Below the pieces are notes generated by a model. The model was not told the origin of the DNA. It searched no databases and saw only the letters and a list, made by a program, of their open reading frames with translations. A DNA stretch of 64,000 bases from Membranipora membranacea (taxonomy: Eukaryota; Bryozoa; Gymnolaemata; Cheilostomatida; Membraniporidae), in NCBI GenBank assembly GCA_914767715.1, contig OU612067.1, positions 14,327,001 through 14,391,000 of the forward strand. Reading direction: 5' to 3'. A program made the translations under genes and the position numbers. This document shows, piece by piece, positions 24,154 through 37,279 of the stretch; positions within the stretch are counted from its first letter, which is position 1, and each line of letters opens with the position of its first letter.

Positions 24154-27100
24154 ATGAGATGAATCAGAATGTGCACAACACATCACATCCTGATGCTCTT
24201 TGTTTACTTGCAGTGCAGTAGGAATCAAATTCAAATTCTGCTATTTGGTTATTGTTGTGCAGAGCTTTTCAACAAGACGCAACACGGGAAAATCATTGTG
24301 CCGTCATCAGATAATCATCTCTTTGCATCCTAGTTTGAATATCAAGGCTATGCCATTACTTCCACCCCTCCCATCATCAAAACACCTCAGAAACTCAAGC
24401 TAATCACAGTCTAGATCATGGCTGGGCACCCTTTTATTGAAAAAGGCCACATTTTACGCAGGCTCAACTCAAAAGGCCGCAACATATCTTCCAGGGATAA
24501 AATTGGAACTGGAGTAACAATTTTGGCACTTCTATTTTGTAAAAACTGCAGTATGTTGCAAGAAACATCAACCAAGCAGATATACCGGTTTATCTAATCT
24601 TCAGGAGTTTTGTGATGTCGTTTTACCTCATGATTTTATTGTGTACATATATGTTTCATGTGTATGACAAAGGGCAGGATGTGTGTGGGAGGGGTGCTGT
24701 AGTTTCCTCCCAGGAGCCAAAGTGTAAAAAAGTGGCGATTGGGAAAAAATAATTTCGCGCAGCGTAAAAATAATTTTGACGCCCTGTTATAATTTTGGTC
24801 TGACAGCGCCTGCCCTCCTGCAACAGGGGAAATCTTTTGCAAATGGTTGTGAAATGAATGCATAATGCCGGAGTAATTGTGACAAATTGTAACACTTTCG
24901 TCCAAAATTTTGCAGTTTTGCAAAAAATAATAATTACTATTATGTTAGAGAACTTTGTAATTTTTAATATGCCAATGTCACTGTTTTGTGTCATTTCGAA
25001 AGAAAAACAACTTGAAAAAGTCATTGGCATTCGGCAAATCATCATATTATGATGATTTTGTGTAGAGTGGCTAGGGACGCTTGGCTCCATGCATGATACA
25101 GAATGGCCACTACTTTGAAATATCTTGGACTTACAGAATGCTATGCATACTTGTTTCTCAACATAATGAAAGAGGAATCAAAATTAATGTGTGATAAATC
25201 TTACAGGTGTAAGGCCACAATTAGGCCGCAAAAGATTACCTATTAGGTCGCACTGGCAAAAAGGCTGCAGGTTGCCCACAGCTGGCGTCGATCATTGTAT
25301 CCTGACGTTGATAAAAGTCACAAGAATAGATATTTTTATGACATTTTATGTAATCATTTTCAATTGGCTTGATTAGCCCTTGGAACTTGGCAAAAATTGT
25401 GCAGTGTCATCTAGCATAGATATTTGAAGCTCAAATGGCCTAGATCATTGTATTCTGACGTTGATAAAAGTCACAAGAATAGATATTTTTATGACATTTT
25501 ATGTAATCATTTTCAATTGGTTTGATTAGCCCTTGGACCTTGGCAAAAATTGTGCAGTGTCATCTAACATAGATATTTGAAGCTCAAATGGCGTAGATCA
25601 TTGTATTCTGACATTGATAAAAGTCACAAGAATAGATATTTTTATGACATTTTATGTAATCATTTGTAAAAATTGACTGCTTTTTCCATGACACTTCGTC
25701 CCTGACACCAAATTTAATTGCATTTGATAGAGCTAGATTTTAATTTATCTTGTTTTGTAATAGGAACTACTATTTCTGGATTCACTTTTCTTAGGAAATA
25801 TGAGGCAAGTTTTTGTTAACCAAATAAGGTTAGCAAATGCAGTTTTACAGCGGTGATCAAGGGAGGTCACTCTGAAAAATATAACATAACATACATATAA
25901 TACATACAATATAATCATTCATAGTCATAAAGAATATTCTCATGAAATATACCAATAACTATATTGTATTATTTTTTGTTTACATAACAGTTTTGACACA
26001 TATAAAGCAGTCAACGAAGTACTTTATGCACACAAATCAACACCAGACAAGTTTTACATCCTCTGTTGTGTGCTTTTTCCTGATAGAGAGTTTGAGTGTG
26101 ACAGAGTAATGAGTCATGTTACAATCCTTATAACATTTGGGCTCACATGTTCCAGATTGTCTCCCATTTTACCAGCAATTGAGAATATTTATCTCTACAG
26201 TAACAAACCTTCCTGCAGGCCTTCCTGCGCCCCTGTTGCCCTCCCACCCCCGAGCCCCCCGAGCCCCTGTTGCACCCTCATTGCAACATAATACTACCAA
26301 CACAACCCTTGCCCCGCCACTTTACAAGTCATAGGTACAGCCCTGCTGCAGATCGTCATCATAGAAATACATCTTGTTATGCAAGGTTTGTCCTGCTTAC
26401 TTGAGTATCGTTCCATTACTGCATTTATATAAAGAAGGGGCCCAGTATTTGTGGTGATTGATTTAAGGTAAGGCCACACGTTCTCATGCAAATTTCTGCT
26501 TCTTCTTGCAAATATAATTTCGTACTAATGTCAACCTGCCACACATGATTCTCATCTCCGAAAATTGTATGAGCGCAATCCTTCTGCGCTAATACGAACC
26601 ATTCCCCAACAGTGATATGAAATAAAAAGATTTATACCAAGGAGAAGCTGTTACTCGTTGTTTATACCAACCGCCCAGTGATTCAGCTTCTATGTATGCC
26701 TCAACCATCTCCTAATAATTGTTTCAATTTGATACTCATAATTCACTGTATCCCTTCCCCTCTTACTCCAGGTCCAAAATTGAATGAGAAACTCTACATA
26801 TTGATCATCCACTCCATCTTTTTACCAAAGTTGTGTTTGCATAGATATGACCTTGACTTTTCAATCAAAACGGGCAGCCACACAGATAGCATTTTGTGAA
26901 AATTTATACTATCTGGTTACGTACATTGTTAACATACAGCGTTCCACAAATTGTGGAAATCCCAATCCGAACGACAGTTTACATGAAATTTACTCCTAAT
27001 TGTGAGAAAACAACCCCATATGACTTCACTTTAAGACAGATTTTTCTTTTGGTTTTACTAACAAGAAAATTCAGTGACAAGTTTATGACATGGCAGCCTA

Positions 27101-27572
27101 GAACCCTAAATGTTTCAACTCTGGCTTAAGATGTTTGCTATTGAATTGTGTTAAATGCAGATGAGAAGTCCCAAAAGTAAACATCACATATTGCATACGA
27201 GGCATTCTGGTCTATAACGTAAGTGACACTTTCAGGACCTGTATTGGGTAAACTGGCTTGCTCTGTATGCAACTATTGCCATGGGTAGTGGTTAGTGATA
27301 TATTGCTATAGAAGAATTTGGAAAGACGCATCGTGATGGTGTGACGTGTTTCAATTCCTTATTTTGCCAGACAGTTGTGGTTTCCCACAGTTTTACAAGT
27401 TTGGCAAGCATTCATTATTCCCTCCATAATAATCAAAATATGATTTTTCCCAGAATAACAATAATAACTAGCTTTATCAACAGTGATCATAACAAAATGA
27501 ATACAACCCTGAAGTTAATTAATGGATATTCAATAGTTAACATTTGGTCTTGTGATGGGGGATCTTGTGCAC

Positions 27573-27580
27573 TATATAAG
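27573..27580 (+). promoter_or_regulatory. TATA box of peptide gene, U3
   Basis: TATATAAG conserved upstream of the ATG at 27656. Confidence 0.68.
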
Positions 27581-27655
27581 CTGGTTTTGCAGGCTCAACA
27601 CAGTCATCATCTAAATCAGCAGTCGAGCAGATAGACATAATTCAGCTTCTTCACA

Positions 27656-28251
27656 ATGGCACGATTCATATTGGTGGTTATTGCTTGCCTGTTCATGGCC
27701 GCTGTTGGTGAGAATACTTTAATTAGTTATAGTTATTGTAATATGACGACTACAGTATTTATTCATGTGAACTATGTTCTGTTTATCGTTTAAGAATATT
27801 TCAAACTATTTAAAATGTGATTTTCTCAATAAATAATTGTAAATTGATAATACAAAAAGAAGAAATCTCAGACTTTGAGATAACAAAGTCAAGAACTAGT
27901 TGAGAATTTAAACAAAATTGCAAGCGTGACATGAAACAATTCATGATCGTTTAAATGCTAATTAAAATCTTTTAATTTTTTCAGTTGATGCTGTCTTCGT
28001 CACAGAAAAATTCTGCAGGAGTTTGAACCCTGAGGGTTTTGAACAGTGCGTGCAAACTAAAGACTGCGTCGGCTACGGCACCCGCAATAAATACTGCTGT
28101 ACTGATTGCAAATTTAATACTTGTATGCCTGATGATGAATGTTGGTCCGACGGTAAGTATTTTAAAGTTTCAATTTTTTTTATCTCCATATGTTTCCCAT
28201 TCAGCAGATTACAACTATGAAGATTTGCTCAAACCGAAAGTATATACCTAA
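27656..28251 (+). CDS. Secreted cysteine-rich peptide, U3 copy
   Basis: Exons 27656-27707, 27985-28152 and 28205-28251, encoding the same 88-aa product. A G-to-T change in the polypyrimidine stretch before the CAGCAG acceptor (near 28195) is the only difference close to a splice site, and it makes that tract slightly more pyrimidine-rich. The TATA box is at 27573-27580. Confidence 0.82.
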
Positions 28252-30238
28252 TGGTCTAATATGTGACTGATTCTAGGGCTATATGGTTTCAGAATTTCGA
28301 TAGTCTAGACTCTAGAGTCTAGAGTGTCTTAAGAACGTTGTCTCCAATTGATTAAGTTACGTTGTGTCCAATTATTAAGTACGCTGTGTCTAATTATGAA
28401 CAAAAGGATATTATTTTTTGTTTCTTAATCTTTGTAATTTAATATAATTCTGACTCTCTGGAATAACTGATGACTCCCTCTCTTTTATTTCCATGAGTCA
28501 GATCTCTTTGTTGATTACAATTTAGAAGGGGGGGGGGGGGGGCGTCGGACAAAAGGGGTGGCAAAAGTCTATCTTGGTCTCTGTCAGCAACAACCCTTTA
28601 TTAAATTGATGGAAGATGACCTCTTAGGCAAGATGCAAAGAATGTTTTTGACCCAGTAAATCTTAAAGCTTCAGCTGTGTTCAAAGGCAATCACAAAGTT
28701 CCCATGCATTGATTGGAACTCAAAATGAAGCGAATCCCTCACCATTTGAAATGGGATGCTTGAAAAAAATTCAAAAAGGTCTACCGCAGTCGGGAATTGA
28801 ACCAGTCTTTGATGCTATCCACTGTGCTCGGCCCTAATCGAACGAAGGAACACAAACCAATACGCAACTAAATTGAACCCATGCTTTTGCCATGATTCCA
28901 TAGCTCCTCAAGTTGATGTGAACACAATGAATGGCAACTTAGTGAATGTCAAAGGTTGCTGACGCATGTAAAATTAGACTGAGAACTTCAAAACAATACC
29001 AAACAATATGATAGCGACACTGTGACTTAAATTAAATGATTTACACCAGGACTTATGATAGCATCAAAGTAGAGAACTGCTTTCTTAGCTTTGTCAAATT
29101 CACTAAAGTATATTTTTATTTGTGTCTTATAGGTAGTTGATACATCCGCCATCACCAGAACGGACAAGCTGCGCAAGTACTTCACTATGCCCTTCTGACC
29201 TATGAATATGACGAATTCCTTTGAACACATCATTTTCTATCATAATCTTAGCTACAAAACAATAAAACTTCATCAAAGAACCCACAGTGATTTCATTTAT
29301 GAGCTCTTGAAGTTGTAATGAGTACAAGTGCTGCCCCGGCAGGGGGGCGTCAGATGTGGGGGCACGAGTCTAGGGGGCTCAGACTAGCTACACAGTCATG
29401 ATGACAGACCATTTGATTGAAAACCGCATCATGAGTAATTGTTGAAGTGCGTTTTTTCAGGTTAGTCATTATTGTCGAGCATGTGCTGGGGTATCCAGCA
29501 GTACGGTCATAACCTTGCCATAATGCCTGGTCAAAATACCATCAGGACAAAATGCGCAGAGAGCATGATATGCCAATGAAAAAAAATGCAGGAAATATAC
29601 CAAGGCCCAAATAAACTTTCGTTAAAACACCAGTTGTTGCAACAGTCAAGAGCCCAGTGGAATCAAAGTCAGGTTGGACATAACACCATTTGGGACAACA
29701 AGCCACATCCAGCGTTTAGTCAACATAGGTTTATGACTGTCAGTTTCTAAGTGACAGTAACAGTGACAAAGACAGTCATTTTATAGTCTGAGTTTACATC
29801 CAAATTGCAATTATACTAACTGTAAGAGACAGAGCACGTATTAGATCCATATTTGTAGGGTCGGATTATCGCCTACCCAGTATACATGTGTATTATATAT
29901 ATCACGATGATTTACAAATTAATGAGTATGGTAAGGGATACTGGTGAATTTGAAATAGTCTTTGTTAAAGCCCCAAATAATATAATGTAGAAACCCACCC
30001 AATAGGCCTACCAAGATTATTCACAGGCTATTGTTTTGGAATCGGCCAAGCCATAGATGGACATGTCGGGTAAATAAATTTGACTAATTTTATGTGCCTT
30101 TTTACGCCCTATCAGGCCTGTCAAAGAGATCAACACTCTTGTATGACAATCCAGTTCATGTAGGGTCTTCATGATGGTACCTGGAGATTTAAAAGTTTCA
30201 GGTTGCAGATAACTCCACACAATAACAAACCAAAACCT

Positions 30239-32120
30239 GTCAGCCGATCAAAACAAAACACAAGCACATGGGTCCATTTATAAAGGTACAATAATAGTGA
30301 TACATGAGCAGATAACACCACACAAGCAATATCCAACATCACCAATAACGCAGACAAGGCTTCATTGTTGGCCTGAATCCCAGGCTACCAGTGTGCACCA
30401 ATTCAGCTTCTTATTTCTCAGCACAGACTTAAGAAAACCACTAACTGGGCCTTCCACCGTTGAGATTGCAAGAAAAATCATATTATTCATTTGATGCAAA
30501 TGAATTATATTTTTCAGATCGTTGGCGGGAGTATTGTGTCTAGAGGCTAAAGTAACCTTATAGGAAGTTAATTAAATGTTGGTTAAAAACGTTATTTAAA
30601 TTCTTAAGAATGGGCAGCAACATAATGGGTGCCATAGGGGCTAGGCCACCAATATCTGCGGCAATTTCCTCTCAGTTTGTAGGCAGGTCGTAGCACACAA
30701 ACATGTCCCAGTAGTCAGTGGGCTGCATTGGGATTCAATTCAAACCCACGCCTTTCAACACTTTTGCATGCTGAGGGACGCGCTCTAACTAGCTGAGCCA
30801 CCTCCTAGTCCTTAACAGTGTGTAACTCATTAGTTCTAGGGTAAAGATAATTTTAAAGTTTTACTGGGAGTTGCATTGTTGACATTTAACTAAAAACCTG
30901 TTCTGTTATTACTCGATCGATATTGTGCTGTATTATTAAATCTACAATCCTCTAACACAAGGGTCAATAATATATCACCTCACAACTTCAAAGAATTATT
31001 TATTCAGTCTGAGCGCTTGGGGTGCAGGTAAATTTTAGCTTTGCAAGGTTTGTTTTGCTCGGCTCAAGTTTGAAAACCTAGTGATAGAAAACCACCTGTA
31101 ACAATAACTTGAGCACACACCTCCCGATTTAAACCTATGATCAAGTTTAACAAACAAGAAACAAGCAAGCAAAGTCTACTCACTTCTAATACCAACATCA
31201 AACTTATCGACAGTAAGTGATATGCTTGCTATGATGTATTGATAGGCTTAATAAATCTAAATCCTTCACCGAGTCAAAATGCAAACACATTACTAGAACA
31301 ACATCAAAAATAAAAAACAATTTAGTAAACACAATGTTTAGTTAGCTCGGGCACCTAAAAACATAACTTGGTCTCTTTATCACAGAAAGTGCATGTAATG
31401 GATGATAACTCATATTATTGAGAGAAATACGGACGGCTGTTTGACAGATCTAAAAATAATCAGATGCAAGACAACACCGACAAATTTACAAATTGGAGTC
31501 GGGTCGACCGGCGAGGTATTTCTTTACACGCGGATCTGCCTCAAACTTGGCCGACCATTGTTTAGCGAAAGGAGTTACGCTCATCACATCTGGTGTGGCT
31601 AGTTTAGCGAAGTCCATACCGCACCATAACCATACATCAGCAAGACCAATCTGCAAAATTAAATAATGTTGTCTGCATAATTCTTCTGCATGCAGAGAGG
31701 CGTGAATCTAAGAAAATTCTGATATGCACTGGAAGAATTGGAGAAAATTTTTTGCATTCACTTGCTTTAGTAATATAGGTGAAGCAATCATATCCCTTTT
31801 GCACTGTGGGTCAGAATATGGAAAACATAATCAAGGGACTAATAACTGGTTTGTGGCGATGTGTAGTGACACATTGTGCATATCAAACCATTATATTTGG
31901 CATGAGCATTTGTTACCATAGAACTTGCCCTGGGTAAACAGGCCAAATAACACATAATACAAAACTTCATAAGTACTTCACATTTGTCCTGATCCATACC
32001 TCAGGCCAATTTGTAGAAATTATCTATCAATTGCCACCCGTCTTATATGTAATAGCAGTTAACAAGAATTCGGACACAAAATTGATCCGCCCAAAGAATT
32101 CTGGCCAATGTACACTACAG
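30239..32120. repeat. Unit U4, left fragment, ends at a junction in GST intron 3
   Basis: This segment aligns to U1 1-1882 and stops abruptly after position 32120, where leucine-rich repeat coding sequence begins. It retains the SINE-like segment and the last GST exon (31486-31650). The remaining part of this unit resumes at 41347, corresponding to U1 from about 5047, so about 3.16 kb of unit sequence is missing. Confidence 0.92.
31486..31650 (-). pseudogene. GST remnant: last exon only (U4)
   Basis: The final coding exon of the GST gene (55 codons including the stop) is intact, with its acceptor, and is identical in translation to U1. Exons 1-3, the promoter and most of intron 3 are gone, cut off at 32120 where the LRR-ROC-COR-caspase segment starts. 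On this strand there is nothing upstream to supply exons 1-3, so the fragment cannot make a GST. The intact frame suggests the loss is recent or that exchange with neighbouring units has kept it unchanged. Confidence 0.88.
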
Positions 32121-32121
32121 C

Positions 32122-35100
32122 CACTCACTCACTACTATACCTGAGAGTATTGGTCAGCTGACTAATCTCACCTCACTGGATATCAGAGGCTACTCACTCA
32201 CTACCATACCTGAGAGCATCGGTCAGCTGACTAATCTCACCTCACTGAGTATCTTCATCGACTCACTCCCTACCATACCTGAGAGCATCAGTCAGCAGAC
32301 TAATCTCACCTCATTAAGTATCAGCAGCCGCTCACTCACTACCATACCTGAGAGTATCGGTCAGCTGACTAATCTCACCTCACTGCAGATCAGCGGCAAC
32401 TCACTCACTACCATCCCTGAGAGTATTGGTCAGCTGACTAATCTCACCTCACTGACTATCAGCAGCCGCTCACTCACTGCCATACCTGAGATCATCTTCG
32501 ACATTATATCGTTGCAACAGCTCAGATGTGATGGCTGTTATTCTCTAACATCACCACCTAGAGAGGTCTGTGAACAGGGCATTTTTGCTGTTAGAAGGTA
32601 CGTCTCTGACTTGCATTTGGAGAGAGGGCGTAACCAGCATCTTATTCCTGTTACGGTTATTGGGAATCGCAAAGCAGGAAAAACAAGTCTAGTGTTGAGT
32701 GTTCAGCAAAATAAAAGAGTACTAACTGCACGTAATCCTGCTGAGAGCAAATTGGATGAGGCAACAAGAGTCTTCAAAGTATGCGAGGCGGATGTCAATG
32801 AAAGTTCTAAATTGGTATTTTCTGACTTTGGAGGGCAAAAGATTTCCAGTTTCTCATACCAGTTGAGCTTCAAAGCCCGTTGCCTTCCGCTGCTTGTAAT
32901 AGATATAGCGGATTTTGACAGATTAGCCTCACTGGATGGAGAAGAAGTAGCATGCCAAGAACTTTGTATAAAGTGGCTGACACACCTGTATCTCTCATGT
33001 CCGAGTCTCGGCCGACCAATAATAGTCCTAACACATTGTGACAGAGTTACTAATGAATGCTTGAAACATCGAACGCAACAACTTGTGAACACTACAGAAA
33101 CTCTACGTATGAGGATAATCAAGGAGGAGAACAAAGTAGGATCTACATTGAGCCCATTCTTTATCATGGCTAGCTTCGCAGATATCACTGAACTGTTTGT
33201 AAGGACAGAAAACATTGCCAACCTATCAAAGACCTCTAATCTAGCTGACATTGAGAGACTTAAAGAATTCCTTGAAGCTGCAGGATCTAAGATTATCACA
33301 GAATTACCGGCAAGCTGGTACCGAATACTCATCAAAATAACAAGTGACAAAGACAGGCCGTTCTTCACCCTTTCTGAGATAGACGAGCTCTTTCCTGATG
33401 ACACTGATCATGTGGCACTTCAGTATCTTCATGATTCAGGCAGAATAATGTGGTTCAAGAGTGTCGAAGGTCTCGCCTCCTTTATATTCCATCGCCCTGA
33501 GGTTCTCACTGCTCTTATTGAGACGCTGTATAATCACACTCAAGATGCCGCCTGGGTTACACGATTAGCTAGCTTTACCTCATATATCTGGGCCGGAAAG
33601 ACAATCGAGACTAGAAAATATACGGAGATGGTCAATCAGTTTCAATCAACAGGGGTTATGGAAGCTGCATTGCTCCATCATTTACTAGAACAAGAATCAG
33701 AGCTTCACCCTGACATTGGAATTGAAGTCCTGAAAACTTTCCACCTTATACACAAATTCGCAGATAAATGTATTATCCCTTACTTTGCTACCAGGAAAGT
33801 CTCAATTCCTGCCATTCATACTCATCTCATCCCACTGAAAGTAGATCTGTTTCTACAAGGTCTCCCTATCCCCACATATGTCTACTCACTCATTACGGCG
33901 GCATATCTAGACATCAATGTGAATCCAGTCAATCATGTCGAGGCTGGAAGGAATGGCGCTGATGTCACAGAGATCACCGGTCTGTTCAAATACCTTGTTC
34001 ATGATGAATCTGCCAGATGTGTGACATTAACCATCCTCTGCCCGGCCAAGAGAATCTGCGAGGCGTGGAGGGATCAATTGGACACGCTGAGCAAACTAAC
34101 AACTGAATTAAAAACCGTGTGGAAGGCTGTCCGTTATGAGAGTGTTTTCTATTGCTCACATTGTCTGCTGAACAGCATACAAAACCCAACTACGAATGTT
34201 GATCCTGCTTGGCTCGAGAAGCCACTACAACTAGAGAGCAGTTTTTCAGGAGATGAGACATGCTACTGCCGACATGTGAAGAATAGTGAGGTTGATCGAT
34301 CGATTCCACTCCCACTGATGTATCCATGTAAGTAGCAAAACCATTATCTTTTCTAGAAATATCCAGATCACATTTGATGTGTTATTCTTGCTCATCTTTG
34401 TCAGCTCATGTCAATTCTTTTTATGGCAAGACATTATTCCTAAACTAGGATGTTTTACTGAAGTGTTTTTTTATGTAGTTTTCTAGTACCAGGTTTTTGA
34501 CACAGATGTTGGGTCAAAATCACATTTTATGCAGACAAATTTTGGTCAAACATAATACAGTCAAGCAGATGATGATAGATGATAGATAGATGATGAGTTT
34601 ATTTGGTTTATTATACTTGATGGTCTCATTGCAGGTTTGACCAGCAGCGAGCTAGGAATTGATAGATTACAAGACTATGTGACAAATCTCACGGCTCTGT
34701 CCGGTAAGTCAGATAAGTCAGCTCCGACAGGGCTTCACAATTATTCAATCTGATCATGGATTCTAATTAAAATCCTCTTGAACTACCAGAAATTACTTAT
34801 TCGCAGGCTGATTGTTAGGTTAGGAAAATTGCAAAGAATACTCTAATTGAATCCAATCAAAAGCAACTGGACACAAATGGAAGAGAATGCATTATAAAGC
34901 AGGTTGATCTGCTTTAAAAATTAGCGTTTGGTGTGTTTATTCCTATTTTCGCGCATAGCTTCAACATCGGTGTAGCAGTGACAACCTCTAAAACTACATT
35001 AATTTATTCTCATAGATAAGTCGCAAGTGATGAAACTGCTTGTGGAAAAGTATCCACTAGACATGAGCGACATCAGACTGTTATGTGATCTCAGTGATCA

Positions 35101-36203
35101 GTACATCATACCCTATACACAAACTCATGTGAAACGATGTGGGCTCGTGCTGTTCAACAAAGATGGTAGAGTCAACGCGCTAGAGGAGGCCTATGCTATG
35201 GACGACGGCCTCACAAGAGCAGGCATTGAGACGAAGAAGACAGAATGGTCTAGTGCTATACAGCTGTTTGACTTGATAGAAACTCAAATCACAGAACTGG
35301 TCTCATGTGGACTATCCCTACTTGTGATGTCCATCATGTCGCATGGTATAGCTGGAATGCTAACAGGAAGTGACCGCACACAGGCAATCATTTCTGACAT
35401 CCTCAAAGAAACAGAGAAACAACTCCCAGAGCATATACCGTTGGTAAAAAGAGTTATTAACCTTTTGTTCACTTATGTCATTTTTGGAATAGTTTCACAG
35501 GGTTTACATGAGATCTACCAGTACCAGTCATGTGACCACATCCACCATTGTAAATTTCTGCAAAAAATGATGATGTGAGTTAGTCTGAGAACAGACACAA
35601 CGCCAGGATGATGATGTGGAACACAAAGAAATTCAAACTTTGCATCCACTCCACACGTTATACGTTTCAGCTTGAAATGGGTATCAACTACAATTCCCAA
35701 ACAAGAGCATGTATGTATGTAACCTGCCCCTTTACTGTTTTGAAAACATGATGATTTGTAGTTGTATTCTATCGTCGTAGATAATTATGATCCAGGCCTG
35801 TCAGGGTGAACATAAAGCTTCTGGATCAACCTCTACAAGCAGCCTAAGAGATGCCCAGGGCTCAACAGAAAAGGATAACCAGCTGATCAAACTGAAGAGG
35901 CCTCACACCTTGTTACTCATGTCTACAGTACATGGAGGGATGTCTGTCAGAGGGGCGTTCACTGGAGCTATCGCGAGACAGATAGTTAAAGCTGATGGTA
36001 AGACTACTATAGAAGAGATGGTGACTAAGGCTAATATAGATCTAAAGAAGAACGAACCAGATCAGTACAATCAGACACCAGAACTAAGAAGTACACTTCA
36101 GAAGAGTCTAGTACTTCCACCAGGGGAGCAGAAATCTGATTCTCTACAAAGCCTGAATAAACCATCTAAGATCAGTCTTCTCAAAAAGCTTGGTGTTCTT
36201 TAG
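32122..36203 (+). CDS. LRR-ROC-COR-caspase fusion protein, 5'-incomplete
   Basis: Four exons: 32122-34327 (5' end open), 34635-34703, 35016-35443 and 35781-36203. Phases agree and about 1041 residues are visible. Domains: LRRs (residues about 2-139, consensus SLTTIPESIGQLTNLTSL); ROC GTPase with P-loop GNRKAGKTS (181-189), switch DFGGQ (235-239) and THCD (304-307, in the NKxD position); COR to about 735, ending with paired-Cys motifs (YCSHC); a linker; caspase about 790-1041. The caspase has catalytic His868 in MSHG and Cys908 in QACQG, 40 residues apart as expected, and a p10-like part (STVHGGMSVRG, Arg958; STLQKSL). The p20 RxGTxxD motif is not recognisable. ROCO GTPases are nucleotide-dependent dimers; caspases are dimerisation-activated proteases. 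A receptor-to-protease switch in the cytosol is inferred. No in-frame ATG precedes the P-loop, so the gene is truncated or has an upstream exon I cannot see. Confidence 0.88.
32125..32469 (+). repeat. Five near-identical 69-bp leucine-rich repeat modules
   Basis: Modules start at 32125, 32194, 32263, 32332 and 32401, each 69 bp (23 residues), followed by a diverged sixth at 32470. The segment coding for TIPESIGQLTNLTSL is almost unchanged at nucleotide level, while the three or four residues after the Leu-x-Ile strand (RGY, FID, SSR, SGN) vary. The array begins at the junction with GST intron sequence, so more modules may have existed upstream. Confidence 0.9.
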
Positions 36204-36902
36204 AACGCAAACACATAACAATCTCTCTCAGTTTAGTTACATTCATCGGCCATCACTCGGGGAACCTGAATTCATAGACTTTCAACAAGCATGTATAGAA
36301 ATGTGTGTATAAATATAATGCCAATGCAAGGATGTAGTATAGACATATTATTCATCTATTCATTTCAATATCATTACTAAGCGTATTATAACAACGCATC
36401 CCTAATTTTTTTCCATGTTTGAGTTCTTGTAATTTTTGTAATTGTTCATCTACAACTATTCTGTATTATTTCTATAACATGTAATATATATTTACTAATA
36501 ATGAATACTTTCATAGTAATATGCTTCTCTCCATCACCCCTGCTGGTAGTTAAGCCAGTCAGATATTTGGCTATCTTTGGAAATTTCTCATTCATTACCA
36601 TACTTTATTTCTGTATCATATTCAATACAACAAATATATCCTACACTTATTACACTATGTGATGCTACCGAGAATCTATATTGAAATGATAGATTGAGAA
36701 GACAATTATCAATGCGAACAACACTTGCCTGTCTGACAAGCTATATTTCGGGGGGGGGGGGGAAGGGGGCAATTGACGCCCAATCAAGGGGGTGGTAGGA
36801 TAAAGCTTGACAACTTTCAATAACAAAGTTGGTTTAGAAGTACAAAAGTGTCAACCTTTCAGCTCTTGCCAACTACTTCACAGTTTTCTTGAAACAGCTT
36901 AA

Positions 36903-37279
36903 AGGGCAACCAAGGTTTCAAACAACTTCTCATTGATGGCCATTGATTAATAGCAGATTGCACCTTCTGCATGGGGAAAAAGACAAAATATAATTCGGAT
37001 GATTATTCAGCCAGAATTCTTGTGAAACATTTCTTCCATCAGGCACTCAAACTCAGCTAAAAGAGAATACCACATAGCAGTTTCCTGTTCCTGTTATTAT
37101 TTAGCCTGTGCTCTATAATTATTACAGCAAAGTCTTGGAACCTCCCCTAAACTGAAGTGTTACCCAGCTTAGAGTCAGCAACTACTTTGAGTTTTGCATC
37201 GCGTAATGCACAAAGCTGATGCTGCCCAGCACATTATATCCTACCCATTAATGCATTGCTGCGAAACCTTGGTTGCCCT
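36903..37279. mobile_element. TTAA-flanked MITE, family A
   Basis: Starts AGGGCAACCAAGGTTTC and ends with the exact reverse complement, with TTAA on each side (36899-36902 and 37280-37283). A 377-bp non-coding element with terminal inverted repeats and TTAA duplication is the signature of piggyBac-type non-autonomous elements. The interior shows no coding capacity. Confidence 0.8.

Larger units (their letters stand above)
20244..30238. repeat. Tandem segmental duplication, unit U3
   Basis: Third copy, about 9.99 kb, with a complete GST gene (21492-23923) and peptide gene (27656-28251). It lacks the U1 MITE but keeps the 38-bp segment missing from U2. Several variants are shared only with U5 (for example near 20322 and 20652), others with U1 (near 26600). 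The non-coding parts otherwise match U1. Confidence 0.95.

Noticed and set aside
32703-33404. 233-codon open frame on the minus strand
   Set aside because: It lies entirely antisense to the ROC domain, whose plus-strand frame has clear GTPase motifs. The antisense product shows no recognisable domain.
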